Below, piece by piece: positions 31,412 to 39,650 of a DNA stretch of 43,651 bases. Position 1 is the first letter of the stretch. Every line of letters begins with the position of its first letter. The notes below the pieces were generated by a model that ran no database searches, had not been told where the DNA came from, and saw only the letters and a program-made list of their open reading frames with translations. The translations under genes and the position numbers were made by a program. The stretch lies in assembly GCA_910587305.1 (NCBI GenBank), contig CAJUKV010000024.1, positions 12,801-56,451 of the forward strand. The letters run 5' to 3'. The stretch is from an uncultured Lachnospiraceae bacterium (GTDB lineage Bacteria; Bacillota; Clostridia; Lachnospirales; Lachnospiraceae).

Positions 31412-32640
31412 TTTATCATTTGCAAAGGAAGGTCATACGCATTTGTGGGATTTCTGTGATTCTTGTATTTACGGTAATCTTTTTTCTGATCTATAGTTTT
31501 AGTACAAGACAGCTCAACGAAACAATGGATGCTCTGACAGACCGGATATCGGATAACGATGGCAGATTTCCGGAATGGAAGGATGACAGAGGCCATCCGG
31601 GAATGCCGGTAGGCGTACCAGACTTTATGACAATGGAGACACCATTCAGTACCCGATTTTTTACAGTACGGTTTGACGAAAGCGGCAGGGTCGCAGATGT
31701 GGATGTCAGTTCGATTTCTGCTATTACGGAAAAAACAGCGCAGGAATATGCGGAAGAAACCTATGAAAGCGGCAGGGAACGTGGCTGGGTGGGAGATTAT
31801 CGTTATAAAAGGTATCCCACAGAGCGTGGAATGACGATTGTTTATGTGGATGGCAGTATGAACCGTTTTATGTCAAACCGGATGCTTTTAGCGGCTGGCG
31901 TTGTCCTTATTACCAGTGCTTTCGCCATCTGGATCATCGTTATATTTTTTTCAAAGCGCGCAGTCCGACCGGTAGCGGAAAGTTATGAAAAACAGAAACA
32001 GTTTATCACGGATGCAAACCACGAATTAAAGACGCCGCTGACTCTGGTAATGACAAATCTGGATATACTGGAGGCGGAAATAGGAGAAAATGAGTGGTTA
32101 TCAGACATTCGCAGCGAGGGTGAGCGCATGAGCGCATTGGTAAACCAACTGGTTGTATTGTCAAGGATGGATGAGGATAAGACAAATCTGGAAATGCAGG
32201 GTTTTTCCCTAAGTGATATGATTATGGATGTTATTTCAGAATTTCAGATGTTGGCGCAGGATCGTGGAAAATCGCTGGAAGCACAGATTGATCCGATGGT
32301 AGATTATGTGGGAGACGAAACAGCGATCCGCAGAGTGGTTTCCATTCTTCTGGATAATGCGGTCAAATATTGTGATGAAGGAGGAAGTATCAGCCTCAGA
32401 CTTGAAAAGAAGAAACATCCGGTGCTTTATGTGGAAAATACATATGCAGATGTGGGTCAGACAGAGCTGGACAAGCTGTTTGACCGGTTTTACAGGGCGG
32501 ATAAAGCAAGGACCTTTACCGGTGGATTTGGAGTTGGGCTGTCCATTGCCAAAGCAATCGTTACGCAGCATAAGGGAGAAATAAACGCTTATAAAAAAGA
32601 TACAGGCCATATTGGATTTAAAGTGATATGGCGGCAATAA
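31408..32640 (+). CDS. Sensor histidine kinase
   Basis: 410 residues. Two membrane helices (about 10-30, ISVILVFTVIFFLIYSF; and about 153-175, LLAAGVVLITSAFAIWIIVI) enclose an extracellular sensor of about 120 residues. The H-box FITDANHELKTPLTL has the phosphorylated His205. The ATPase domain has the N box (VVSILLDNAVKYCDEGG) and the G box GFGVGLSIAKAI. The sensor loop contains a Met/Pro/Gly-rich stretch (GHPGMPVGVPDFMTMETP) with no family I can name; the signal is unknown. The gene overlaps the regulator gene by four bases, forming a standard cognate pair. A terminator follows. Confidence 0.94.
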   Translation: MIYHLQRKVIRICGISVILVFTVIFFLIYSFSTRQLNETMDALTDRISDNDGRFPEWKDDRGHPGMPVGVPDFMTMETPFSTRFFTVRFDESGRVADVDVSSISAITEKTAQEYAEETYESGRERGWVGDYRYKRYPTERGMTIVYVDGSMNRFMSNRMLLAAGVVLITSAFAIWIIVIFFSKRAVRPVAESYEKQKQFITDANHELKTPLTLVMTNLDILEAEIGENEWLSDIRSEGERMSALVNQLVVLSRMDEDKTNLEMQGFSLSDMIMDVISEFQMLAQDRGKSLEAQIDPMVDYVGDETAIRRVVSILLDNAVKYCDEGGSISLRLEKKKHPVLYVENTYADVGQTELDKLFDRFYRADKARTFTGGFGVGLSIAKAIVTQHKGEINAYKKDTGHIGFKVIWRQ

Positions 32641-32655
32641 ATGACATTCTAAAAA

Positions 32656-32690
32656 GAAAGTGACCATAGCGGTTGCTTTCTTTCTTTGTT
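32656..32690 (+). terminator. Terminator after histidine kinase
   Basis: GAAAGTGACC and GGTTGCTTTC pair around ATAGC, followed by TTTCTTTGTT. Confidence 0.75.
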
Positions 32691-32710
32691 CACAAATTTT
32701 TCACGGTTTT

Positions 32711-32743
32711 CTTTAGGCTGTCTTTAGCACCGTTTTGTAATAT
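32711..32743 (+). promoter_or_regulatory. Regulon promoter B: CTTTAG direct repeat plus TAATAT
   Basis: CTTTAG (32711-32716), GCTGT, CTTTAG (32722-32727), 10 nt, TAATAT (32738-32743). The block TTTTCTTTAGGCTGTCTTTAG is identical to promoter D. It drives the ABC transporter operon. Confidence 0.87.
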
Positions 32744-32816
32744 TTTAAAAGATGACAGAAATTTGCCTGTACCTTAGTAAGGCAGACGACTGTGAAAATA
32801 AATAAGGAGGGTCATT

Positions 32817-33899
32817 ATGATCACGGTAGAGCATTTAACAAAATGTTATGGTGATTTCATGGCAGTCAGTGACTTGTCTTTTGAGATTGAGGAGGGGCAT
32901 GTCTATGGTTTTTTGGGACCGAACGGCGCCGGAAAATCCACCACAATGAATATCATGACAGGATGCCTGTCTGCAACGGACGGCACTGTCAGAATTGACG
33001 GCTACGATATCTTTGAAGAGCCGCAGATGGCAAAAAAACTGATGGGATATTTACCGGAGCAGCCGCCTTTGTACATGAATGAGACGCCGGTGGAGTATCT
33101 GAAATTTGTCGGCGCGGCAAAAGGGCTGAAAGGAATGGAACTGGCGCAGCAGGTAGAAGAGGTCATTGACCAGACTAAAATCGGAAGTGTCAGACATAAA
33201 CTGATTTCCGCATTGTCAAAAGGATATAAGCAGCGTGTAGGGATTGCCCAGGCGCTTCTGGGGAATCCAAAGGTTATTATTCTGGATGAGCCGACGGTAG
33301 GCCTTGATCCGATCCAGATTATAGAGATCCGTGATCTGATCAGGCAGTTGGGTGAAAGCCATACGGTGATTCTAAGTTCCCATATTCTGTCAGAGGTACA
33401 GGCAATCTGTGAAAAGGTACTGATTATTGCCAGAGGAAGGCTGGTAGCCTTTGATGCGCCGGAAAACCTGGAAAAACTCAGACAGTCATCAAGCGGCATT
33501 GATTTTATGGTAGAAGCGCTTCCGGATGAGGTAGAGGAGATTCTGGAAACACTGGCGATATATGAGGAATATACGCTGGACGAAGTGGAAGAGGGACTTT
33601 TAAAGATACATATAAAAGCGGATACGGACGATGCCAGGTCTGTATGCCGTCAGTTATTCTTTGCATTTGCAGAAAAACAGAAGGCGATTGTTGAGATGAC
33701 CTCAAAGAAAGCAAACCTGGAAGATGTCTTTATTGAACTGACGGAAGGAGAGACAACCGGCGGGCTGTCAGTTATCGAAAAGGCGGATATTGCAGGCGGG
33801 ATGGATGCTGCAGATGAAACGGCTGTTCATTCCCTGTATGAGACAGAGGATATCCCGGATGGATCGGATTTGGAAGAAAGTGAGGTGGAAAAAGAATGA
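32817..33899 (+). CDS. ABC transporter ATP-binding protein (GldA-like)
   Basis: 360 residues. Walker A GPNGAGKST at 34-42, signature LSKGYKQRVGIAQAL near 140, Walker B VIILDEPTVGLDP and the His switch in SHILSEVQ. The C-terminal 130 residues form an extra regulatory domain (EALPDEVEEILETLAI, FIELTEGETTGG) and an acidic end. This architecture is typical of ABC-2 ATPases of the GldA/CcmA-like group. With the following permease and GldG-like genes it forms a Gld-type complex whose substrate in Firmicutes is unknown. Ribosome binding site AAGGAGGGT. It overlaps the permease gene by ATGA. Confidence 0.94.
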   Translation: MITVEHLTKCYGDFMAVSDLSFEIEEGHVYGFLGPNGAGKSTTMNIMTGCLSATDGTVRIDGYDIFEEPQMAKKLMGYLPEQPPLYMNETPVEYLKFVGAAKGLKGMELAQQVEEVIDQTKIGSVRHKLISALSKGYKQRVGIAQALLGNPKVIILDEPTVGLDPIQIIEIRDLIRQLGESHTVILSSHILSEVQAICEKVLIIARGRLVAFDAPENLEKLRQSSSGIDFMVEALPDEVEEILETLAIYEEYTLDEVEEGLLKIHIKADTDDARSVCRQLFFAFAEKQKAIVEMTSKKANLEDVFIELTEGETTGGLSVIEKADIAGGMDAADETAVHSLYETEDIPDGSDLEESEVEKE

Positions 33900-34759
33900 T
33901 TGCAGTATGGAAGCATGAGCTGTCAAATCATTTTCATTCGCTGACAGCCTATATTTTTTCGGCGTTTCTCCTGGCATTTGTAGGTCTTGGGGCAATGCTC
34001 TATAACATCCAGTCGGCAGTGGCAAATTTTGAGTATGTGCTGAGTTTTGTATGCCTTGGCTTTGTGGTGATCATCCCCATCCTGACGATGAAGGTGATTG
34101 CAGAGGAGCGCCGGCAGAAAACAGACCAGCTTTTATATTCACTGCCCATTACAACCTCACAGATTATTATTGGGAAATATCTGGCTCTTTTAGTTGTGTA
34201 TCTGGTGCCGCTTGTGATTATTTCCTTTTATCCCTTGATTTTTTCCAAATTTGGAGAAGTTTACCTTCTGACATCCTACGGCTCTATATTTGCTTTTTTT
34301 ATGATGGGAGCGGCGCTTATGGCTATTGGAACGTTTATTTCTTCCCTGACGGATAATCTCGGATTTGCTGCAGGAATTGCAATTCCAGTCATTCTTTTCA
34401 ATTATTACAGCGTATCATTGGCTGAGTATGTATCGTCCACGGCAATCGGTTCTGCTGTTGCGCTGATTGTAATTGCGGTTATTCTCGGATTTGTGATCCG
34501 GCATCTGACCAGAAATGATAAGTTGGCTTTTGGAGTCGGGGCAGTTCTTTCCATTGCCATTGCTGGACTGTATGTGATGGACAGCTCCGGCTTTGAAGGT
34601 TTGCTGCCGGAAATTATGACAAAGCTTTCGTTATTTGAGCGTTTTTATAAATTTGTGAACGGCGTGTTTGATCTGACCGGGATCGTTTATTATGTGACAG
34701 TTATCGTGTTCTTTCTGTTTCTGTCTGTGCAGTCTCTTGAGAAACGGAGGTACAACTGA
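33896..34759 (+). CDS. ABC-2 type permease (GldF-like)
   Basis: 287 residues with six to seven membrane helices; first AYIFSAFLLAFVGLGAMLYN. The loop MKVIAEERRQKTDQLLYSLP followed by ITTSQIIIGKYLALL is the hallmark of GldF/NosY-type ABC-2 permeases, which begin with a short cytoplasmic stretch (IAVWKHELSNHFHS). It starts within the stop codon of the ATPase gene and ends one base into the next gene, so the three subunits are made together. It would form the membrane part of the Gld-like complex. Confidence 0.92.
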   Translation: MIAVWKHELSNHFHSLTAYIFSAFLLAFVGLGAMLYNIQSAVANFEYVLSFVCLGFVVIIPILTMKVIAEERRQKTDQLLYSLPITTSQIIIGKYLALLVVYLVPLVIISFYPLIFSKFGEVYLLTSYGSIFAFFMMGAALMAIGTFISSLTDNLGFAAGIAIPVILFNYYSVSLAEYVSSTAIGSAVALIVIAVILGFVIRHLTRNDKLAFGVGAVLSIAIAGLYVMDSSGFEGLLPEIMTKLSLFERFYKFVNGVFDLTGIVYYVTVIVFFLFLSVQSLEKRRYN

Positions 34760-36168
34760 TGAAAAATAAAATTGCATTAAAAGGCGGATCCTATTCGCTG
34801 GTGTTAACAGGAATTGTATTGGCAATTTTAATTGCAGTAAATGTTCTGACATCCGTGCTGCCATCTACATGGACACAGTTGGATATCAGTTCCGCAAAGC
34901 TGTATTCCATCACCAGCAATACAAAAGTAGTGGTCAATGCACTGGAAAAAGATGTGACTATTTACTGGGTGGTTCAGGCAGATAAGGAAGACGATATCAT
35001 AGAAAATTTGTTGGCCAAATATGAAAGCCTTTCGGAACATATTGAAGTGGTGAAGAAAAATCCGGATGTTTATCCGACATTTGCACAGCAGTACACTTCT
35101 GAAACCGTTCCGAATAACAGTTTAATTGTGGAATGCGGAGATAGCAGCCGGTATATCAGCTATGAAGAGATTTATCTGACAGAAGCGGATATGACAAGCT
35201 ATTCCTATACAACCTCCTTCGACGGTGAGGGTGCGATTACTTCGGCGATTGATTATGTAGTCAGCGAAGACCATCCAAAGCTTTACATGACAGAGGGACA
35301 TGGCGAGCCGGAGCTTTCCGCTGTGTTTGCGGAGCAGATTGAAAAGCAGAATATAGAAACGGTTAGCTTCACTTTGCTGAATGCAGATGCAGTACCGGAG
35401 GAAGCGGATGTGGTACTGATCTATGCGCCTACCAGTGATATTTCCGAGGAGGAGAAGGATATGCTGGCAGAATACACCGAAAACGGCGGTAAGCTGATGG
35501 TGATGGCAGGGCCGGTAGAAGACGGGGCATTGACGAATCTGTACAGCCTGCTCGGAGAATATGGCGTGGAAGCGGAAGAAGGCATTGTGGTGGAAGGAGA
35601 CAGGAACCATTATGCATTCCGGCAGCCTTATATTCTTCTGCCGGAACTGGCAGATCACGAGATTACGAATCCATTGACAGAGAGTAATTATTATGCGATT
35701 ATGCCGATTGCACTGGGATTAACCGTTACAGATACATCAGGCTCTGTCACACAGCTTTTGACCACATCGGAAATGGCCTATAGCAAAGCGGCCGGGTATG
35801 CGATTGAAACCTATGAGAAGGAAGAGGGGGATGTTGATGGGCCGTTTGCAACGGCGGTAGCTGTTGACTGCGGCAGCGGAGGCCAGATGGTATGGTTTGC
35901 ATCTTCTAATTTCCTGGATGATATGTATAATGCTTATTCATCCGGCGCCAATCTGGATTTGGGCATGAATGCGCTTTCTTTTATGATTGGTGAACGGGAA
36001 GCGGTAGCAATCCGGAGCAAATCTTTAAACTATAGTTACCTGACAATCAATGAGTCTACGGCATCTTACCTGAAGGTGATGATGATTGGCGTTTTCCCGC
36101 TGGCGTTTTTGGGATATGGCATCTATGTGATTGTGAGCAGAAGGAGGCGGCAGAATGAAGCGGTCTAA
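34759..36168 (+). CDS. GldG-like ABC auxiliary protein
   Basis: 469 residues. An N-terminal membrane helix (YSLVLTGIVLAILIAVNVLT), then a long extracellular part with the GldG/ABC_transp_aux pattern (WTQLDISSAKLYSITSNTKV; KLYMTEGHGEPELSAVFAEQ; the ADVVLIYAPTSDISEEEKDM fold). A C-terminal membrane helix (MMIGVFPLAFLGYGIYVIV) leads to a basic tail. GldG-type proteins pair with GldA/GldF. In Bacteroidetes they serve gliding or envelope assembly; in Firmicutes the role is unknown. The start overlaps the permease stop by one base, and the end overlaps the DUF4340 gene by 14 nt. Confidence 0.92.
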   Translation: MKNKIALKGGSYSLVLTGIVLAILIAVNVLTSVLPSTWTQLDISSAKLYSITSNTKVVVNALEKDVTIYWVVQADKEDDIIENLLAKYESLSEHIEVVKKNPDVYPTFAQQYTSETVPNNSLIVECGDSSRYISYEEIYLTEADMTSYSYTTSFDGEGAITSAIDYVVSEDHPKLYMTEGHGEPELSAVFAEQIEKQNIETVSFTLLNADAVPEEADVVLIYAPTSDISEEEKDMLAEYTENGGKLMVMAGPVEDGALTNLYSLLGEYGVEAEEGIVVEGDRNHYAFRQPYILLPELADHEITNPLTESNYYAIMPIALGLTVTDTSGSVTQLLTTSEMAYSKAAGYAIETYEKEEGDVDGPFATAVAVDCGSGGQMVWFASSNFLDDMYNAYSSGANLDLGMNALSFMIGEREAVAIRSKSLNYSYLTINESTASYLKVMMIGVFPLAFLGYGIYVIVSRRRRQNEAV

Positions 36169-37612
36169 AAAATTATATGTATTATTAGGGGTACTTGCCG
36201 TCATTTGCAGTGTGACTTTTGGAGTAAGCCGGTATGAGCAGCGAAAGGAGGAGATTAAAAACAGCGATGAAATCATCCTGGAACTGGCAGCAGAGGATGT
36301 GACGGCGCTTTCGTGGGAGTATGATGAGACAAAACTGGCTTTCCATAAGAGCGAAACGTGGCTGTATGACGATGATGAGGCCTTTCCGGTCAGCGAAGAA
36401 AAGGTTAACGAGCTGCTGGGTCTGTTTGAGTCCTTTGGCGTGTCCTTTATCATTGAGAATGTGGAGGATTACAGCCAGTACGGATTGGATGATCCCACAT
36501 GCAGTATCCATATAGAAACTGCAGAGGAAAGTTATGAAGTGGAATTGGGCGGTTACAGTACCATGGATGAGCAGCGGTACATTTCCATTGGGGACGGTAA
36601 TGTATATCTGGTTTCCGCAGATCCCATGGAAACCTATGAGATTGAGCTGAAAGACATGATTTTACATGATGAAACACCTTACATTGATCAGGCAGATAAC
36701 ATTACGTTTGCAGGAAGTGAAAATTACAACATTATCTATCAGAAAGAAAGTGATGATACTTATCATGAGGATGATGTTTATTTCGTCAATGATGAGAATG
36801 GGCGCCTGCCTTTGGATACGGATACCGTAGGGAGCTATCTTTCCGCTATCGGCAGCCTGGGGCTAAGTAATTATGTGTCTTACAATGTGACAGAGGAGGA
36901 ACTGGCTGCCTATGGACTGGATGATCCGGAACTGACAGCGACGGTGCAGTACATGGCGCCAAAAGAGGATGTAAAGGATGATGACAGCACGGACGGGGAG
37001 GCAGAAGAAGTGAAAACCTTGGTCCTTCATATTTCCAGATCCGCTGAAGAGAAGGACAAAGTGAAGGAAGAGGAGCCTTCGGAAGATACAGATACGTCGG
37101 ATGATTATGAATCGGAGGAAGAATCTGTACCTGCCTATGTACGGGTCGGCGAGTCTCAGATCATCTATGAGATCACGGAAACGGAATATGAATCGCTAAT
37201 GGATGTATCTTATAATAAACTGCGCCATCAGGAAATTTTCTGGGCGGATTTTGATAAGGTAACTCAGGTTGATATTTCGTTGGAGGGTCAGACGTATACT
37301 TTGATTTCCAGGGAAGAAGAGGAAGAAACAGTATGGTCTTATGGAGAAGAAGAGATTGCTGTAGGTGAGCTCCGGACGGCTCTTGCAGCGCTTACGGCAA
37401 CGGAATTTAAGAACGAGGAAATCGGTGAGAAAGAAGAACTCAGCATGACGCTTCATTTGAATGATGAAAACTATCCGACCGTACACATTGGCCTGTACCG
37501 GCGGGATGGGGATTCCTGCATGGCTGTAGTGGACGGTGAACCGACAGCCCTTGTGGCAAGAAGTAAAGTTGTGGATTTAGTGGAAGCAGTCAATGCGATT
37601 GTACTGAATTAG
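36155..37612 (+). CDS. DUF4340 domain membrane-anchored protein
   Basis: 485 residues. One N-terminal membrane helix (KLYVLLGVLAVICSVTFGV) anchors a large extracellular region. Repeated units of the DUF4340 type (PF14238) are visible: SWEYDETKLAFHKSETWLYD, VENVEDYSQYGLDDP-like segments near residues 95-115, and again LAAYGLDDPELTATVQYMAP near 250. A Glu/Asp-rich linker lies at about 285-330. DUF4340 proteins regularly follow GldG-like genes, so this is the fourth component of the complex. The start has GGAGGCGG upstream inside the preceding gene. Function is unknown. Confidence 0.9.
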   Translation: MKRSKKLYVLLGVLAVICSVTFGVSRYEQRKEEIKNSDEIILELAAEDVTALSWEYDETKLAFHKSETWLYDDDEAFPVSEEKVNELLGLFESFGVSFIIENVEDYSQYGLDDPTCSIHIETAEESYEVELGGYSTMDEQRYISIGDGNVYLVSADPMETYEIELKDMILHDETPYIDQADNITFAGSENYNIIYQKESDDTYHEDDVYFVNDENGRLPLDTDTVGSYLSAIGSLGLSNYVSYNVTEEELAAYGLDDPELTATVQYMAPKEDVKDDDSTDGEAEEVKTLVLHISRSAEEKDKVKEEEPSEDTDTSDDYESEEESVPAYVRVGESQIIYEITETEYESLMDVSYNKLRHQEIFWADFDKVTQVDISLEGQTYTLISREEEEETVWSYGEEEIAVGELRTALAALTATEFKNEEIGEKEELSMTLHLNDENYPTVHIGLYRRDGDSCMAVVDGEPTALVARSKVVDLVEAVNAIVLN

Positions 37613-37628
37613 GAACAAATGATTCTAT

Positions 37629-37653
37629 GGGTGCCAGGGTAAGTCTGGCACCC
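37629..37653 (+). other. Intercistronic hairpin
   Basis: GGGTGCCAG and CTGGCACCC form a perfect 9-bp stem with a 7-nt loop and no T tract, between the DUF4340 gene and the small ORF. It could be a processing or stability site. Confidence 0.55.
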
Positions 37654-37676
37654 GGTATGAAGAAAGGTGATGAATA

Positions 37677-37901
37677 TTGAAGGCGGTTGCTGAATCAGAA
37701 AAAGGAAAGCTTCAGGAAGCCATCAGGAAAAATAACCGGATTCAGGTGGCTGCTTTATTGAAAGAAAAACTTCTTGAAGAAATGGACACGGAGGAAAGGG
37801 AAGATATTATTCGGGATGTGGTCAGCCTTTGGAGCATGGATATTATAGAGATTCTGGCAAAACGGCTGCCACAATTTACACCACTTATGCGGATATTGTA
37901 A
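37677..37901 (+). CDS. Small ORF overlapping the cyclophilin gene (74 aa)
   Basis: The TTG at 37677 has AAAGGTGAT 5 nt upstream. The product is helical and charged (EKGKLQEAIRKNNRIQVAAL, EEMDTEEREDIIRDVVSLWS) without a signal peptide. From about residue 56 the frame runs through cyclophilin DNA and its residues (RLPQFTPLMRIL) are a by-product. I do not recognise the N-terminal part. It looks like the start of another gene joined by deletion to the cyclophilin gene, in a different frame. It may simply permit coupled translation of the cyclophilin. Confidence 0.45.
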   Translation: MKAVAESEKGKLQEAIRKNNRIQVAALLKEKLLEEMDTEEREDIIRDVVSLWSMDIIEILAKRLPQFTPLMRIL

Positions 37902-38374
37902 TTGAAAACTATGGGACGATTACGGTGGCATTAGATGGAAATACGGCTCCGAAAACAGTGGAGAATTTTGTTTCTCTGGCAGAAGAAGGTTTTTACGATG
38001 GATTGACTTTCCATAGAATCATGGACGGCTTTATGATGCAGGGCGGTGATCCGAATGGCGATGGTACAGGTGGATCCGAAAATACCATTATCGGAGAGTT
38101 TGAAGATAATGGTTATGAAAATCCACTGTCCCATACAAGAGGGGCTATATCCATGGCAAGATCCAATGATTATGACAGCGCAAGCTCTCAATTTTTTATT
38201 GTTCATGAAGACAGTCTGAGTCTGGACGGCCAGTATGCAGTATTTGGGTATGTAACAGAAGGCATGGATGTGGTTGATAAGATTTGTACATCTGTGGAGC
38301 CAATAGATGATAATGGTACAATCCCTTCTGAGGAACAGCCGGTAATCGTATCCGTCACGATACGGAGTACATAA
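37829..38374 (+). CDS. Cyclophilin-type peptidyl-prolyl isomerase, N-terminus apparently lost
   Basis: The cyclophilin domain is complete: YGTITVALDGNTAPKTVENF, FYDGLTFHRIMDGFMMQGGD (catalytic Arg in FHR), SMARSNDYDSASSQFFIV, GQYAVFGYVTEGMDVV. Secreted relatives in Lachnospiraceae carry a lipoprotein signal peptide and a linker ending SGKTxATIYTTYADIV. Here only the last part of that linker (SGKTAATIYTTYADI) is present. The upstream ATG at 37829 gives MEHGYYRD, read from the frame of another small ORF. So a deletion seems to have removed the export signal, and the product would be cytoplasmic, if made. The only start candidates have no good ribosome binding site. A terminator follows. Confidence 0.8.
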   Translation: MEHGYYRDSGKTAATIYTTYADIVIENYGTITVALDGNTAPKTVENFVSLAEEGFYDGLTFHRIMDGFMMQGGDPNGDGTGGSENTIIGEFEDNGYENPLSHTRGAISMARSNDYDSASSQFFIVHEDSLSLDGQYAVFGYVTEGMDVVDKICTSVEPIDDNGTIPSEEQPVIVSVTIRST

Positions 38375-38395
38375 GGCATTCATATACAACTTATG

Positions 38396-38430
38396 CGTCT
38401 GTGCAGTCTTATTCTGCACAGGCGTTTTTT
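38396..38430 (+). terminator. Terminator of the ABC/cyclophilin operon
   Basis: CTGTGCA (38399-38405) and TGCACAG (38415-38421) pair, followed by GCGTTTTTT. Confidence 0.88.
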
Positions 38431-38472
38431 ACAAATATATAGTTGGAAATTTCACAGATTGTTCACGGGAGC

Positions 38473-38505
38473 CTTTAGCGCGGCTTTAGTGTGGGCAGCT
38501 ATAAT
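38473..38505 (+). promoter_or_regulatory. Regulon promoter C: CTTTAG direct repeat plus TATAAT
   Basis: CTTTAG (38473-38478), CGCGG, CTTTAG (38484-38489), 10 nt, TATAAT (38500-38505). It drives the lipoprotein gene, whose leader is about 40 nt. Confidence 0.85.
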
Positions 38506-38551
38506 TGCCTTATCGGGTTTCCGAAATACACTTTATATGGAGGTAAAATCA

Positions 38552-39160
38552 ATGAGACACAAAAAAAGGTTTTTGACAATGGCATGTATTACTGCGCTTT
38601 GCTGCGCAGGGATATTGACTGGCTGTGGAGAATCAGAAGATTTGTCGGCTGCCGGAATTTCCGGTACGGCGCTGACAAGCAGCGAGGAAGATGCAGAAGA
38701 TACGGAAGATATGGAAGATACGTCTTCCGTTGAGCATGGTGATGTGATTGGAAAAGTCTCCTATGCAGGCAGTGATGCAGATAATGAAAGCCTGGTCGAT
38801 GCAAAAGTTGCGGAAGTTACTTCGGTGAATGAGGATGGCACATGGTCTCTGGCAATTTATGAATTGTCCAGTGTTATAGCGGAGTATGAGATCACAGAAT
38901 TAACGGATGTCGCTTTTGACAATTATATTGACTCTGGCGTTACGGAAGATTATGTGATGTCTGATGCTGACGAAATACAGATCTGCAGTAATGGCCTGTT
39001 GACAGCAGCAGATAAAACGGCCGTGACAGAAGGAGATATGCTGATTTTTTGCGGGAACGAAAGTGGCGGAAACACGATCACCGTATACCATCAGACTGAT
39101 TTAGAAGCTGCAGAAGATACACTGGAGACAGAAAATGGGGAAGAAACAGGTGCAGAATAG
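38552..39160 (+). CDS. Hypothetical lipoprotein (202 aa)
   Basis: A signal peptide with lipobox (FLTMACITALCCAGILTGC, lipidated Cys about residue 25) is followed by an acidic low-complexity linker (SSEEDAEDTEDMEDTSSVEH) and a globular domain of about 130 residues (DVIGKVSYAGSDADNESLVD; TWSLAIYELSSVIAEYEITE). I do not recognise the domain; it looks like a beta-rich extracellular module. The start at 38552 has GGAGGT 7 nt upstream; the open frame back to 38393 crosses the promoter and is not coding. It is expressed from promoter C, so it belongs to the regulon. It overlaps the KTR gene by 26 nt. Confidence 0.85.
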   Translation: MRHKKRFLTMACITALCCAGILTGCGESEDLSAAGISGTALTSSEEDAEDTEDMEDTSSVEHGDVIGKVSYAGSDADNESLVDAKVAEVTSVNEDGTWSLAIYELSSVIAEYEITELTDVAFDNYIDSGVTEDYVMSDADEIQICSNGLLTAADKTAVTEGDMLIFCGNESGGNTITVYHQTDLEAAEDTLETENGEETGAE

Positions 39161-39377
39161 ACAATGGATCCGTTGTCCTTTGTGTGGAGGTAAAACCCGC
39201 GATAAGATTCGGGCAGATACGGAAATGAAAAACTTTCCGGTATTTTGCCCAAAATGCAAAAGAGAAATACTTCTAAATGTTGAAAAACAATTTGATATAA
39301 CTGTAATTCCAGAGCCAGTGAAATGTCAAAAAGACACTTCGGGGTTTGCGGTTTTCTTATTGCAGAAATACAAATAG
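39135..39377 (+). CDS. Cysteine-rich KTR domain protein
   Basis: 80 residues matching the Cys-rich KTR family (PF14205): RCPLCGGKTRDKIRADTEMK and FPVFCPKCKREILLNVE give two CxxC pairs forming a zinc ribbon, with the KTR triplet after the first. The last 20 residues (VKCQKDTSGFAVFLLQKYK) depart from the usual short end and may result from a nearby rearrangement. Family members often lie next to conjugative elements in Firmicutes. The start lies inside the lipoprotein gene with GGAGAC upstream, so it is coupled to it and to promoter C. Function is unknown. Confidence 0.88.
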   Translation: MGKKQVQNRQWIRCPLCGGKTRDKIRADTEMKNFPVFCPKCKREILLNVEKQFDITVIPEPVKCQKDTSGFAVFLLQKYK

Positions 39378-39496
39378 GTAATGAAGGGAGGGATGCCTAT
39401 AGACAAATAGGAAGAAATATCTCCTTGCATATTGTCCGGTTCCCAAATTAGAAATAGAATATTAGTTGGCAGCCTTTCATAAAGCATAGGTAAGAA

Positions 39497-39536
39497 GCAC
39501 TGATATAAGGAAATTGTAAATATATCAGTGCCTTTT
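39497..39536 (+). terminator. Terminator after KTR gene
   Basis: GCACTGATATA (39497-39507) and TATATCAGTGC (39521-39531) form a perfect 11-bp stem, then CTTTTATG. The segment 39378-39496 otherwise shows nothing. Confidence 0.8.
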
Positions 39537-39584
39537 ATGATCATTATAGAAACGCAAAAAAGTTCATGTTTTAGTCACAATTTT

Positions 39585-39617
39585 CTTTAGGCTGTCTTTA
39601 GTTTCATAATGTAATAT
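39585..39617 (+). promoter_or_regulatory. Regulon promoter D: CTTTAG direct repeat plus TAATAT
   Basis: CTTTAG (39585-39590), GCTGT, CTTTAG (39596-39601), 10 nt, TAATAT (39612-39617). It shares a long identical core with promoter B. It drives the VTC-DUF4956-CotH operon. Confidence 0.87.
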
Positions 39618-39650
39618 GGATACAAATTTTGAAGAAAGGAGCAGATGTAA

